A program made the position numbers and the translations under genes. Below, piece by piece: positions 27,770 to 37,156 of a stretch of DNA of 64,000 bases (the first letter of the stretch is position 1; each line of letters begins with the position of its first letter). The stretch lies in NCBI RefSeq assembly GCF_003151255.1, contig NZ_CP029481.1:682001-746000 (forward strand), given 5' to 3'. Source of the stretch: Microvirga sp. 17 mud 1-3 (lineage in GTDB: Bacteria; Pseudomonadota; Alphaproteobacteria; Rhizobiales; Beijerinckiaceae). The notes below the pieces were generated by a model, which ran no database searches, was not told the DNA's origin, and saw only the letters and a program-made list of their open reading frames with translations.

Positions 27770-28762
27770 ATGGATGATCCTGTTCTTTCCGTTCGCGACC
27801 TTCGCGTTGAGTTCGTGACCCGGCGCGGCATTCTCAAGGCCATCGACGGTATCTCGTTTGACATAGGTCGAGGCGAAGTCCTTGGAGTAGTCGGTGAGTC
27901 GGGCGCGGGCAAGTCCGTAACCGGTTCTGCCGTAATCGGCCTGATCGATCCTCCAGGTCGCATCGCAGGGGGGGAGATCCTCCTGGATGGCCGGCGAATC
28001 GACAATTTGCCCCCTGAGGAAATGCGTCGGATCCGTGGCAAGCGGATAGGGATGATTTTCCAGGACCCTCTGACGAGTCTCAACCCGCTCTATACAGTCG
28101 GGGAGCAATTGGTTGAGACGATCAGGACGCATATGCCTCTGTCGGCATCCGGCGCTCGCAAACGGGCGATAGATCTTCTGGCAGAGGTTGGGATTCCTGC
28201 ACCTGAGCGAAGGATCGACAGCTATCCTCACGAGTTCTCCGGAGGCATGCGGCAGCGTGTTGTCATTGCACTTGCACTTTGCGTAGAGCCTGAACTCATC
28301 ATCGCCGACGAACCGACAACAGCACTCGATGTATCAGTTCAGGCCCAGATTATATCGCTCCTGAAAAAGCTCGGCCGCGAGCATGGCACGGCTATCATGC
28401 TCGTGACGCATGATATGGGTGTAATCGCCGAAACGGCAGATCGCGTGGCGGTGATGTATGCCGGCCGCATTGCCGAAATCGGTCCTGTTCGAGAGGTTGT
28501 ACGGCAGCCGCTCCATCCCTATGCGCAAGGATTGATGGGAGCCATTCCCTCTCTTCGTGGTGAAGCACTACGTTTAGCTCAGATCCCTGGCTCGATGCCG
28601 CGACTTTCCGCGATCCCAGCAGGGTGCTCTTTCAATCCACGCTGCCAGTTCGCGTTTGATCGATGCCGAGTGGAGCGACCTGAGGCTATTTCGCGTGGCA
28701 AGCACCCTGTCGCCTGCCATCTCTACGATTCCGCCCCTGCTGCAGTTGAGGCCGTCGCGTGA
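27770..28762 (+). CDS. Peptide-type ABC transporter ATP-binding protein, DppD/OppD family
   Basis: An ABC ATPase of 330 residues. Walker A (GESGAGKSV), Q-loop (FQDPLTSLNPLY), signature (FSGGMRQRV), Walker B with DEPTTALD and the switch His (THDMG) are all intact. The C-terminal oligopeptide/dipeptide-type extension contains the Cys-rich pattern CSFNPRCQFAFDRC that can bind an iron-sulfur cluster in some members. It pairs with the DppF-like ATPase whose GTG start overlaps its stop by four bases. A GGGAGG ribosome site precedes it. Confidence 0.94.
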   Translation: MDDPVLSVRDLRVEFVTRRGILKAIDGISFDIGRGEVLGVVGESGAGKSVTGSAVIGLIDPPGRIAGGEILLDGRRIDNLPPEEMRRIRGKRIGMIFQDPLTSLNPLYTVGEQLVETIRTHMPLSASGARKRAIDLLAEVGIPAPERRIDSYPHEFSGGMRQRVVIALALCVEPELIIADEPTTALDVSVQAQIISLLKKLGREHGTAIMLVTHDMGVIAETADRVAVMYAGRIAEIGPVREVVRQPLHPYAQGLMGAIPSLRGEALRLAQIPGSMPRLSAIPAGCSFNPRCQFAFDRCRVERPEAISRGKHPVACHLYDSAPAAVEAVA

Positions 28763-29763
28763 CCGAAAAGCCTTATGCCGAAGTGAAGAACCTGCACCGG
28801 GTTTTCGATGTATCGAAGCCTTGGCTCAACCGGCTCCTTGAGGGTGGAGAACAGCAATTTCTAAAGGCTGTTGATGGAGTGTCTTTCCAACTTCAGAGAG
28901 GAGAAACCTTCGCCCTTGTGGGTGAATCGGGGTCGGGGAAGTCGACAGTTGCCCGCATGGTCGTTGGTCTCCTCCCGCCGACGGGCGGGAGCGTGTCGAT
29001 CGATGGCGTGTCCATGATCGGACGTTCCGCAGGTAACGAGCGTCAAAAATTGCGCCGTCGTATTCAAATGATCTTTCAGGACCCGTATGCCAGCCTCAAT
29101 CCACGCTGGCGAGTCTCGGAGATCATCGCGGAGCCAATCCGAGCCTTTCGGCTCATTGAGGGGGAGAACAACATCCGCGCCCGAACCAACGAGTTGCTGT
29201 CGTTGGTTGGACTTCATCCGGCTGATGGAACGAAGTTCCCGCATGAATTCTCCGGAGGGCAGCGACAGAGAATTGCGATTGCGCGGGCTCTTGCGTCAAA
29301 CGCAGAGTTCATCGTCTGCGACGAGCCAACCTCTGCCCTTGATGTTTCCGTGCAAGCCCAGATTCTCAATCTCATGCGAGATCTGCAGGATCGTCTGGGG
29401 CTTACATACCTCTTTATTAGTCATAATCTCGCTGTTGTGAAGCACATGGCAACGCGGATTGGTGTGATGTATCTGGGACGGATCGTTGAGATTTCAGGAG
29501 GACAAGAACTCTTCTCTCGCCCGCAGCACCCCTACACGCAAATGCTTCTCGACGCGGTGCCCGATATGGACATGGCGGGACGTGAGCGTGTGCCGATAAG
29601 TGGAGAAATCCCCAATCCTATCAATCCACCAAGTGGCTGCACGTTTAATCCACGTTGCCCCTTTGCCAATGACAGGTGCCGTCGGGAGGCTCCAGCGCTT
29701 GTCAATGGTGTTGCCTGCCATGCCGTTCATGAAGGACGTCTCGCTTCTCCAGCTGCAGCATAG
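28759..29763 (+). CDS. Peptide-type ABC transporter ATP-binding protein, DppF/OppF family
   Basis: The second ATPase of the transporter, 334 residues, starting at a GTG that overlaps the upstream stop (GTGA). Walker A is GESGSGKST, the Q-loop [12 protein letters not shown], the signature FSGGQRQRI, then DEPTSALD and the switch His SHNLA. The C terminus carries [16 protein letters not shown], the same four-Cys extension as its partner. It is the last gene of the five-gene transporter set and is closed by a clear bidirectional terminator. Confidence 0.94.
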   Translation: MTEKPYAEVKNLHRVFDVSKPWLNRLLEGGEQQFLKAVDGVSFQLQRGETFALVGESGSGKSTVARMVVGLLPPTGGSVSIDGVSMIGRSAGNERQKLRRRIQMIFQDPYASLNPRWRVSEIIAEPIRAFRLIEGENNIRARTNELLSLVGLHPADGTKFPHEFSGGQRQRIAIARALASNAEFIVCDEPTSALDVSVQAQILNLMRDLQDRLGLTYLFISHNLAVVKHMATRIGVMYLGRIVEISGGQELFSRPQHPYTQMLLDAVPDMDMAGRERVPISGEIPNPINPPSGCTFNPRCPFANDRCRREAPALVNGVACHAVHEGRLASPAAA

Positions 29764-29813
29764 GGTCGCGGCATCTATAGAAGAGACATCCGCTCCGTCC
29801 GGTGGAGGCGGAC

Positions 29814-29843
29814 AAAGGCGGCTGACGTTCGGCAGCCGCCTTT
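29814..29843. terminator. Bidirectional terminator between the ABC operon and the chemoreceptor gene
   Basis: An 11-base-pair perfect stem (aaaggcggctg / cagccgccttt) with an 8-base loop lies between two convergent genes, 50 bases after the DppF-like stop and 8 bases from the chemoreceptor stop. Because the stem ends in AAA/TTT on its outer sides it can act in both directions. Confidence 0.75.
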
Positions 29844-29851
29844 ATTGCGAA

Positions 29852-31522
29852 CTATGCAGCTCGAACGTTCCTTAGGAAAGCTTCCACTTCCTGGTTCAGA
29901 ACAGAGGAGCTCCGCGAGAGGTCGCCTGCAGATGATAGAACCTGAGCCGCCGCGGCGCCTGACTGTGTCGCCGCATCCTGAATATGGACGATATTGCCGG
30001 TTACTTCGCGCGTTCCACGAGCAGCTTCGTTAACGGAGCGGGCAATTTCCTGCGTGGCTGCCTGTTGTTCCTCCGCCGCTGCCGATACGGATGTCGCTAT
30101 TTGGTGCATGTCCTCGATCGTCAAACCGATCTCTCGGATCGCCGCGACGGCAGCCTGAGTATCCTGCTGTATCCGAGAAATCTGGAGGGAGATTTCGTCA
30201 GTGGCCTTCGAGGTCTGATTTGCAAGTTCTTTTACCTCGGAGGCAACGACAGCAAACCCTTTTCCTGCCTCGCCGGCGCGGGCTGCTTCGATCGTAGCAT
30301 TAAGAGCGAGGAGATTGGTCTGGCTTGCAACATTGCTGATAAGGGCAACAACGTCCCCAATTTTTTGTGCGCTTGCAGCCAGCGCTTCAACACGCTCATT
30401 CGTTACGCGTGCCTTCTCGACCGCAGCGGACGCGATGTGAGACGATTGCAGAACCTGCGTGCCGATCTCGCCCGCAGATGCAGCCAGTTCTTCCGTCGCG
30501 GCAGCAACGGCCTGGACATTAGAAGAGGTCTCCTCTGAGGCCTGAGTCACGATACTCGACTGTTGATGGGCTTGGTGAGCCATTGAGGCCATGGACTGTG
30601 CTGTTACTTCCATCTCTTGGGCTGCAGCAGACAGATGCTGTACTAGGCTGCCAATGCTGCCTTCAAAGCTATTGGCAAGCGTGACCATTTCAGCATGCCG
30701 TCTCTGAGCTGCCATTTCGTCGACATGCGCCTGGTTCCGTTTGATCTCCTCAGCCTCCGACATCGCGGATGAGAACACCAACATGGCGCGCCAAATCTCA
30801 CCAACTTCGTCCGTCCCGTGTTTCACATTAGGAAGGCGAAAATCTCCTGACGCGAGCCTCCGAATAGCATCTGTAACCGCTTGAAGAGGACGAGAGATCT
30901 GTAAATAGCCCATCATTCCGCCGACGACCATGCTGCCGATGACGCCAATCAGGGTTAGGCTGATAAGAAGTGTAAGATGTTGAGTATAGGACTCGCGCGC
31001 ATTGTTATTGATTGCCGAGAGGCCGTCGTTGCTCCTCTTGGTGATGTTATCTATGGCCTGCTGAAAGGCCTTGCGGTTGGCTCTATTCCCCTCATTGAAT
31101 CCCTGCTCGGCTGCAGCCTCCGGCGAAACCTGAGTACCTAAACGAACGGTTTCCGTCCTAAACCTCTTAAACTCCGCTGCGTCTCTTTTTACTTGTTCAA
31201 AGTGGGGTTTGTCGGCGGCGGGAACGAGAGGGCCCCATTGCTCAAGAAGCCTGTCAATTTCCTCTAAAAAGGTTACAACACCCTTCGCGTATTGCTGAGC
31301 CTCGGTCGTATCCTTCGCGGCATAGATTCCTCTGGCATCCATAACGACTGCGGTGACAAGACGGTTCAGGCGCTCACTGTAAAGAGTTCTTGCCGAAGCC
31401 GCCTTGCTGTCTTCAAGCGCTGTATTGAAACCCTGAAGCGTATCGATGCTGACTGCTGCGATGCTGGCGGTTACCAAGCTGAGTGCTCCAATAAGAGCAA
31501 ATATCTTCGTGCGGATTTTCAT
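29852..31522 (-). CDS. Methyl-accepting chemotaxis protein (HAMP-containing, four-helix-type sensor)
   Basis: A receptor of about 556 residues. The first membrane helix is residues about 7-28; an extracytoplasmic helical sensor of about 165 residues follows, then a second helix (LLISLTLIGVIGSMVVGGMMG), a HAMP domain and the cytoplasmic signalling coiled coil. The hairpin tip that binds CheA and CheW is intact ([20 protein letters not shown]). The tail ends FLRNVRAA and has no NWETF-type pentapeptide for tethering CheR or CheB. I start at 31522 (MKIRTKIFALIG); longer readings have no family support. It is divergent from cheY with a 331-base gap. The ligand is unknown. Confidence 0.93.
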   Translation of the reverse strand: MKIRTKIFALIGALSLVTASIAAVSIDTLQGFNTALEDSKAASARTLYSERLNRLVTAVVMDARGIYAAKDTTEAQQYAKGVVTFLEEIDRLLEQWGPLVPAADKPHFEQVKRDAAEFKRFRTETVRLGTQVSPEAAAEQGFNEGNRANRKAFQQAIDNITKRSNDGLSAINNNARESYTQHLTLLISLTLIGVIGSMVVGGMMGYLQISRPLQAVTDAIRRLASGDFRLPNVKHGTDEVGEIWRAMLVFSSAMSEAEEIKRNQAHVDEMAAQRRHAEMVTLANSFEGSIGSLVQHLSAAAQEMEVTAQSMASMAHQAHQQSSIVTQASEETSSNVQAVAAATEELAASAGEIGTQVLQSSHIASAAVEKARVTNERVEALAASAQKIGDVVALISNVASQTNLLALNATIEAARAGEAGKGFAVVASEVKELANQTSKATDEISLQISRIQQDTQAAVAAIREIGLTIEDMHQIATSVSAAAEEQQAATQEIARSVNEAARGTREVTGNIVHIQDAATQSGAAAAQVLSSAGDLSRSSSVLNQEVEAFLRNVRAA

Positions 31523-31853
31523 TGCGCTGCCCGAGAAGGAATTGACATGGAAAGCTAACGAACCAAGTTGTAAATTATATGTGAATAAATGCTCGCATTC
31601 GCCTTTGATGGCCAAGTCTCCCAAGCGAAAACCTCTATTGAAAGCTGTGTTTAGAATAATTTGGGGACCGCCTCTTTGCATGATGGAAACGAACGCGGGT
31701 TTGCATGGGCGCTTTATGCATGTATTGGCGTGGTAATTAACGGTTTATAGATGGCTTTGCCTCTATTGGTTGACCTTGAGGAAGGAGCTTCTAGGGAGTT
31801 CCTGGCCAGAGACTCGAGCGAGCTCGTTATCCACTTATTGAGAAGCCTAGCCC
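31523..31853. other. Divergent intergenic region between chemoreceptor and cheY
   Basis: A 331-base AT-rich gap holding the start regions of the minus-strand chemoreceptor and the plus-strand cheYBR operon. I see no gene, no convincing sigma-70 hexamer pair and no strong inverted repeat in it. Promoters for both directions are expected here by position only. Confidence 0.4.
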
Positions 31854-32219
31854 GTGAAACATTGCCTAATAGTCGATGATTCAGCCGTTATTCGTAAGGT
31901 TGCGCGCCGTATCCTAGAGGAACTCGCATTTACCATTACAGAGGCAGAGAATGGCGAGATTGCACTCTCCGTATGTAGGGATGGTATGCCCGACGTTGTG
32001 CTTCTGGATTGGAATATGCCCGTAATGAACGGGTATGAGTTCTTAACGCACTTGCGCCAAGCCCCGGGCGGAGAGAAGCCTAAGGTTCTGTTCTGCACGA
32101 CGGAGAATGACATCGCGCACATTACACGCGCTCTGCAGGCAGGTGCAGATGAGTATATCATGAAGCCATTTGACAAAGATATTGTCGCTGCAAAGCTGCA
32201 AGAAGTCGGTCTCGTGTAA
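31854..32219 (+). CDS. cheY: Chemotaxis response regulator CheY
   Basis: A single receiver domain of 121 residues. All phosphorylation residues are present: the acidic pair D8-D9, phosphoacceptor D52 (VVLLDWNMP), the Thr at 82/83 and K104 (YIMKPFD). The start codon is GTG at 31854 without a strong ribosome site. CheY carries the phosphoryl signal from CheA to the flagellar motor. It leads a cheY-cheB-cheR cluster; the cheA and cheW genes lie about 27 kb away. Some CheY proteins in alphaproteobacteria act as phosphate sinks, and a role as motor switch versus sink cannot be told here. Confidence 0.93.
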   Translation: MKHCLIVDDSAVIRKVARRILEELAFTITEAENGEIALSVCRDGMPDVVLLDWNMPVMNGYEFLTHLRQAPGGEKPKVLFCTTENDIAHITRALQAGADEYIMKPFDKDIVAAKLQEVGLV

Positions 32220-32263
32220 TCTCAGCGAGCGGTTCGAATATTTTCAGATGTTAGGCTTTGATA

Positions 32264-33370
32264 ATGCCGCTACCAGTTGCAGCTCAGATAAGTTCCCAGC
32301 CAGGGCGGGCGCGAACACGTGTCATGGTTGTCGATGATAGCGCGGTTGTTCGAGGGCTTGTGACACGCTGGCTTACAGAAGCCGGAGAATTCGATGTCGT
32401 CACGACAGCGTCCAATGGACGTCTTGCGCTTGAAGCACTCGATCGCTTTGATCCCGACATCGTTCTCCTCGATCTCGAAATGCCCGAGATGGATGGGGTC
32501 GATGCGTTACCCTTGTTATTGAAGCGCCGCCCGGGGGTGAAGGTTGTCGTTGTCTCGACCCTTACACAGCGTAATGCTCAAATCTCTCTCAAGTGCCTTT
32601 CTTTGGGAGCTGCGGACTACCTGGCCAAGCCGGGTGGGCAGCGGCAGTCTGCTGCTGTGGATGAATTTCGAAAGGAACTGATAGATAAGCTTAACGCGCT
32701 CGCTTCCAGAAAGAGCAGAGGGGCTGAGAACACTGCAGTCGCCACGTCACAGCAGCCGAAACTTCCGAGGAAGCCTATAGGAACGCGTCCAGAGTGCCTC
32801 CTGATCGGAGCATCGACGGGCGGCCCGCGTGCGGTCGAGCGGGTCCTTGTGGGGCTTGGTCCAGCAATCAAACAAGTCCCGATCCTAATCGTCCAGCATA
32901 TGCCGGCTATGTTCACGAGCGTCTTTGCCGAGCATCTTAGAGGGCAAACAGGTGTACATGCGCGTGAGCCGCTGGATGGAGAGCTTATCCAGCCAGGTGT
33001 CGTTTTCGTCGCTCCAGGAGGGCGGCACATGGGGCTCCTGGCCAGCCGGAATGGTCCTATCGTCCGTCTTGATGACACTGCGCCCGTCAATTTCTGTCGG
33101 CCCGCTGTCGATGTGCTCTTTCGCGATGCTGCGGCAATCTACGGCGGCGCAGCCCTCGCGGTCGTGTTGACCGGGATGGGCTCCGACGGAACGCATGGTG
33201 CGCGCTTGGTCGCCAATGCTGGAGGGGCCGTCATTGCTCAGGACGAGAGCACAAGCATCGTCTGGGGAATGCCAGGAAGCATCGTAAAAGCAGGACTGGC
33301 GCAGGAGGTCCTTCCTCTTGAGGCAATCGGCCCTACGCTAAAAAATTACATCACAGGTCTCTCCTCATGA
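32264..33370 (+). CDS. cheB: Chemotaxis protein-glutamate methylesterase CheB
   Basis: About 368 residues: a receiver domain with phosphoacceptor D70 (IVLLDLEMPEMDG) followed by a linker and the CheB methylesterase domain. The catalytic Ser is in LIGASTGGPRAVE, the His in VQHMPAMFT and the Asp in GMGSDGTHGAR. When phosphorylated by CheA it removes methyl groups from chemoreceptors for adaptation. The ATG at 32264 is chosen over a TTG two codons upstream. Its stop overlaps the start of cheR by four bases, so the two adaptation enzymes are translationally coupled. Confidence 0.95.
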   Translation: MPLPVAAQISSQPGRARTRVMVVDDSAVVRGLVTRWLTEAGEFDVVTTASNGRLALEALDRFDPDIVLLDLEMPEMDGVDALPLLLKRRPGVKVVVVSTLTQRNAQISLKCLSLGAADYLAKPGGQRQSAAVDEFRKELIDKLNALASRKSRGAENTAVATSQQPKLPRKPIGTRPECLLIGASTGGPRAVERVLVGLGPAIKQVPILIVQHMPAMFTSVFAEHLRGQTGVHAREPLDGELIQPGVVFVAPGGRHMGLLASRNGPIVRLDDTAPVNFCRPAVDVLFRDAAAIYGGAALAVVLTGMGSDGTHGARLVANAGGAVIAQDESTSIVWGMPGSIVKAGLAQEVLPLEAIGPTLKNYITGLSS

Positions 33371-34227
33371 ACGAGCCTGATTTCGAATATCTCCGAGCTT
33401 TCTTGAAGGCCCGCTCCGGGCTCGCACTTCCTCAAGAGAAGCGCTACCTTGTGGAAAGCCGCTTGGCCGCCATTTGCAGAAGTTTTGGTGTCGCCGATCT
33501 GACCGAACTAGTGAAAGCTGTTCGAGGCGGGCGAAACCTCGCATTGGAGAATGCCGTCATTGAAGCAATGACGACGAACGAGACCTTCTTCTTTCGTGAC
33601 AAAGGTCCTTTTGACCTATTTAAGGATGTCTTGCTGCCGCGCTATCTAAGTTCCAGAAGTAACGTTCGGCATCTCCGAATCTGGTGCGCAGCTGCGTCGA
33701 CAGGTCAGGAACCTTATTCTCTTGCGATGCTTCTTGAAGAGGCTGCGCCACGCCTTGCTGGTTGGAAGATCGACATCCTTGCGACGGATATATCGAATGA
33801 TGTGTTGTCCAAAGCCAGGGCTGGACTCTACAACCAGTTTGAGGTTCAGCGGGGGCTGCCGATACAGTTGTTATTGAAGCACTTTACACAGGTCGGAGAC
33901 CAGTGGCAGATTTCAGCGAAAATGCGATCGAAGGTCGAGTTTAAGCAGCTCAACCTCATTAAAGATTTCAAACATTTCGGTGCTTTTGATATCATTTACT
34001 GCCGGAACGTACTGATCTATTTCGATAGCCCCACAAAGAGTGATGTACTCAAGCGCATCTCCCATGTTTTGGCGCCAGATGGCTCCTTGATCTTGGGGGC
34101 GGCCGAAACAGTGCTTGGTCTTACAGATGCTTTCCAGCCCGATGCTTCTCATCGAGGTCTTTATGGAAAGAGCCCGGAAAAGGTGGGTCAGAATGTGCTG
34201 ACGCCAGCGCTCGCCATGTCTCGCTAG
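33367..34227 (+). CDS. cheR: Chemotaxis protein methyltransferase CheR
   Basis: An S-adenosylmethionine-dependent methyltransferase of 286 residues that methylates glutamates of chemoreceptors. The N-terminal helical CheR domain (FLKARSGLALPQEKRYLVES) precedes the SAM-binding site (IWCAAASTGQEPYSLAM), and FDIIYCRNVLIYF is the family's motif near the active site. It overlaps cheB by ATGA and ends the cluster. Confidence 0.95.
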   Translation: MNEPDFEYLRAFLKARSGLALPQEKRYLVESRLAAICRSFGVADLTELVKAVRGGRNLALENAVIEAMTTNETFFFRDKGPFDLFKDVLLPRYLSSRSNVRHLRIWCAAASTGQEPYSLAMLLEEAAPRLAGWKIDILATDISNDVLSKARAGLYNQFEVQRGLPIQLLLKHFTQVGDQWQISAKMRSKVEFKQLNLIKDFKHFGAFDIIYCRNVLIYFDSPTKSDVLKRISHVLAPDGSLILGAAETVLGLTDAFQPDASHRGLYGKSPEKVGQNVLTPALAMSR

Positions 34228-34244
34228 GCTTCCGGTATCGTCTG

Positions 34245-34294
34245 GGCTGAGGATTTCTTGCCATTCGCTCTTAGCGCGCGGGCTATCCTCAGCC
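34245..34294. terminator. Weak hairpin between convergent cheR and LysR genes
   Basis: A 10-base-pair inverted repeat (ggctgaggat / atcctcagcc) with a 30-base loop lies in the 206-base gap between the cheR stop and the stop of the LysR-type gene. There is no T-run after it; a terminator role is inferred from position only. Confidence 0.3.
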
Positions 34295-34433
34295 GTTTGC
34301 AGAACTTGTTGTCTGACTCTGCCATTTCCCTTTGGAGCACTAATGCTCCAGAGCGATACGCGATATTTGAACGAAGTTTCGCCCACAGTTTCGGATCTTA
34401 TAGATTTTCTCAGGCAGCTAAGCCTTAGCGATA

Positions 34434-35327
34434 TCAGGTGTCGAGCACATCCCAAAATCGTCTGACAATCGGGCGCTCGTTTGCAAGGAAGCGATAGATA
34501 CGAATGTCGACACTGAGGTCCCAGGACGGATCTCCAGCGCGAACGATGCGGCCTGCGACAAGGTCATCTCCGAGAATACTCTCGGGGATCCAGGCAAGAC
34601 CCCAGCCGCATAGCGCCATTGCCTTCAGACCTTCAGACATAGTGTTTTCATAAACTTGGATGCGCTCCAAGGGACGATGCTCGAACAGACTCGTCAATGC
34701 ATGGCCGAAGAAAGCCCCAGGACCATAGGCCAGGTAGTGAACTGGATTGCAGAACTCATCGATTCGATGAAGTGGGCGACCTTCAGCATCTGGCGCTGAG
34801 ACGGGGATGATGTTCTCCTGGCCTAAGGTTCGATACATGAAGCGGGTCTCGTCGATCATGATGGGAACGTCAGGATGGGCATAGATAAGAAGGAAGTCGC
34901 TTTCCCCTTCGATGAGAGAGTTTACAAAGCCTTCCATGCTGCTGTTATCGGCGCTCAGGCGAGTTGAAAGAGTGCCAAAGCGTGGCTCAAGGCTTCGAAG
35001 CCAGCGTGGATAAAAGGTGATCGACAGAGTATGGAGCGCAGCAAAGCTCAGGGTATTTGCTCTGATGCCCTGGCTTTCGCGAATCTCATTGCGGGTTCGA
35101 TTAAGGCTGGTCACGGCTTCCCGCGCAACCGGAAGAAAGTCCTGGCCTGCCTGGGTAAGATGAGCCGGATAGGTGGCGCGATCGACAAGAGGGACGCCAA
35201 GCCACGCTTCAAGCTGCTTGATGCGTCGGCTGAAGGCGGATTGCGTGACATGACGCTCTTCAGCTGATCGGGAGAAGCTCAACGTGTTTGCGAGGCTGAT
35301 GAAATCCTCAAGCCACTTGATCTCCAT
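34434..35327 (-). CDS. LysR-family transcriptional regulator
   Basis: A protein of 297 residues. The N-terminal winged helix-turn-helix (MEIKWLEDFISLANTLSFSR, then HVTQSAFSRRIKQLE with GVPLVDR) is standard for LysR, and a periplasmic-binding-protein-like effector domain follows. I start it at 35327, where the family start MEIKWL lies. It is transcribed in the same direction as, and 257 bases downstream of, the D-aminopeptidase gene that ends the adjacent peptide operon, so it is a reasonable candidate regulator of that operon. Its effector is not known. Confidence 0.9.
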   Translation of the reverse strand: MEIKWLEDFISLANTLSFSRSAEERHVTQSAFSRRIKQLEAWLGVPLVDRATYPAHLTQAGQDFLPVAREAVTSLNRTRNEIRESQGIRANTLSFAALHTLSITFYPRWLRSLEPRFGTLSTRLSADNSSMEGFVNSLIEGESDFLLIYAHPDVPIMIDETRFMYRTLGQENIIPVSAPDAEGRPLHRIDEFCNPVHYLAYGPGAFFGHALTSLFEHRPLERIQVYENTMSEGLKAMALCGWGLAWIPESILGDDLVAGRIVRAGDPSWDLSVDIRIYRFLANERPIVRRFWDVLDT

Positions 35328-35584
35328 GTTGGGCTCCAAGTGTGACCAATGCACGCTTTCGCGTTGTCGAGGCGGAGCATCGACAGCAAACTATGTCGTG
35401 GTGACAGCAGCACACTATCCAAGTCACTCTGGCAAGCAAGATCGGGCCATTAAGCGCGGACATAAAATGATATAACGAACGCGCGCGCTAGAATGTTGAA
35501 TGGACCTTACTGCGACCAGAACTCGCGATAAATCGAGGACATCAGTACAAATGCTACGTTATAAGCAAGGTGTTCTCGCTGGCC

Positions 35585-37111
35585 TTATGTAGCGCGCTCA
35601 AACTGGATTACTCGGCTCCTGTTCAGGAAAAGCGCGATATGATTGCCATCGAAGACGAGACTTGAGCGTTTCGTCCACGGGCCATCCATGCCATCCATGA
35701 GAAGTCGCTTGCCTCCAAGCGGTGAGAGAGCGGCGCTCGTTCTTGCAGGACCGACGCCCATCTCCAGTTTGTCGCCCCTGATCGTGAAATCCGAATGATA
35801 GGCCGGGCATATCCAGTGACCCTGGGCGTATGACAGGCAGTCATCAGGCTGAACAGGGAAGAAGCGGCGGGCAACATGTCCAACCTCACCCTCGATAGCA
35901 TTTCCTGTCCAGCGCAGGCGCATCGGCATGTGGGCTGAAAGCGAGACTGACCATCCATCCTCCCCTTGGTAGAGAGTTTCTCCTGCACCAAGGAAGGTTG
36001 CAACACCATCCTTCATCTCAAGCCAGAATGGGCCACTGTCTGTCGCGTACAGGCCGTTCGGAATTGAGATGCTGCGCGATGGCAAAGCGTGCCCAAGAAG
36101 CGACGCCATAACCTGGAGTGCTAAACTCGACGGTGCAGTGTCCTCGCGGTTAGATACAATGACGATACCGATATTGCGCTGAGGATCGAGAAGAAAATAG
36201 TTCTTATAGCCGGCGTGCGAGCCGCCATGGCCGACGAGCCAGTTGGTGCCGATTTGTGACCAAGCGAGCCCAAGCCCATAGCGGGTTGCCCGTCCATCGG
36301 CGAGGAATCGCGGCGCAGAGAGCCGCTCCAGCCAACCTGCCCCGGGGCCTCTGTTGCCTAGAAGCGCCTGTAGCCAAATCGCCAAATCGCGCGCACTGCC
36401 CGTCAGGCTGCCGGAGGCTGAGAGGTGCAGGCCCGCTGTCCCAAGCTGCCAACCCTCTTTGGATCGCCAATATCCCGGTACCAAGCCGGGTACGGGGTCG
36501 AACCATCGTTCAGGAGCTCGAAGAGCGATCCCGAGCGGCCGTGAGGTGCTCTCCTGGATCAGCTCGTCGAAAAGCAGTCCTTTGTTCTTCAGGGCGGCTT
36601 CGACGAGGCGGTAGCCTGTATTGGAATAGGAAATTTCGTGTCCAGCCGGAAAGTTCACACTTCCTAAGCTATAGAGAAACTCCAGGATCGGCTGTGCGTC
36701 CGTCGCCGTATAGACGGATAGGCCCAGCAAGGACAATGTATCGCGCACATCAGGCAGACCGCCGGTCATGTCAAGAGCCCGCCCGACGGTGACATCGGCC
36801 ATGGGGCTGCGCAAATTGGGTAAATGGGTCCCTAGGCGATCTTCAAGGGTGAGCTTGCTTCCGTGGCTTAATGCCATTGCGGCAAAGATATGTTTAGTGA
36901 TTGATGCATATCGCACGACACTGCCGCTAGAGAATGGCGTGCCTGTTGCCAGGCTCTCAAGGCCACCGCAGGCTTCAATCTTGATGTCTTTCGCGTCGAA
37001 GAGCACGATTGCCCCGCCGGGACCTTCCTCCCGAGCCCACATGTCGGTGATATGGGCGGCAGCTTCCTGAGCCGAAGACCAGTGCAAATCGGTCGAAGCA
37101 ACAGACATCAT
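35585..37111 (-). CDS. D-aminopeptidase-type serine hydrolase (beta-lactamase/DAP family)
   Basis: About 508 residues with no signal peptide, so likely cytoplasmic. The N-terminal beta-lactamase-like domain carries S70-x-x-K73 (SITK), Y162-S-N164 (YSN) and H295-G-G (GHGG), the three catalytic motifs. About 180 residues follow, matching the two beta-barrel domains of Ochrobactrum anthropi D-aminopeptidase, whose length (about 520 residues) and motif spacing agree well. That enzyme removes N-terminal D-amino acids from peptides and amides. This gene is the last of a peptide ABC transporter operon and an M19 dipeptidase lies at the other end, which supports the assignment. Esterase or L-peptidase activity cannot be excluded from sequence alone. 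Confidence 0.85.
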   Translation of the reverse strand: MMSVASTDLHWSSAQEAAAHITDMWAREEGPGGAIVLFDAKDIKIEACGGLESLATGTPFSSGSVVRYASITKHIFAAMALSHGSKLTLEDRLGTHLPNLRSPMADVTVGRALDMTGGLPDVRDTLSLLGLSVYTATDAQPILEFLYSLGSVNFPAGHEISYSNTGYRLVEAALKNKGLLFDELIQESTSRPLGIALRAPERWFDPVPGLVPGYWRSKEGWQLGTAGLHLSASGSLTGSARDLAIWLQALLGNRGPGAGWLERLSAPRFLADGRATRYGLGLAWSQIGTNWLVGHGGSHAGYKNYFLLDPQRNIGIVIVSNREDTAPSSLALQVMASLLGHALPSRSISIPNGLYATDSGPFWLEMKDGVATFLGAGETLYQGEDGWSVSLSAHMPMRLRWTGNAIEGEVGHVARRFFPVQPDDCLSYAQGHWICPAYHSDFTIRGDKLEMGVGPARTSAALSPLGGKRLLMDGMDGPWTKRSSLVFDGNHIALFLNRSRVIQFERAT

Positions 37112-37156
37112 CAGTTCCTGAGCTGAAGGAGATGGAAGGCTTAGATGAATCGCGGA

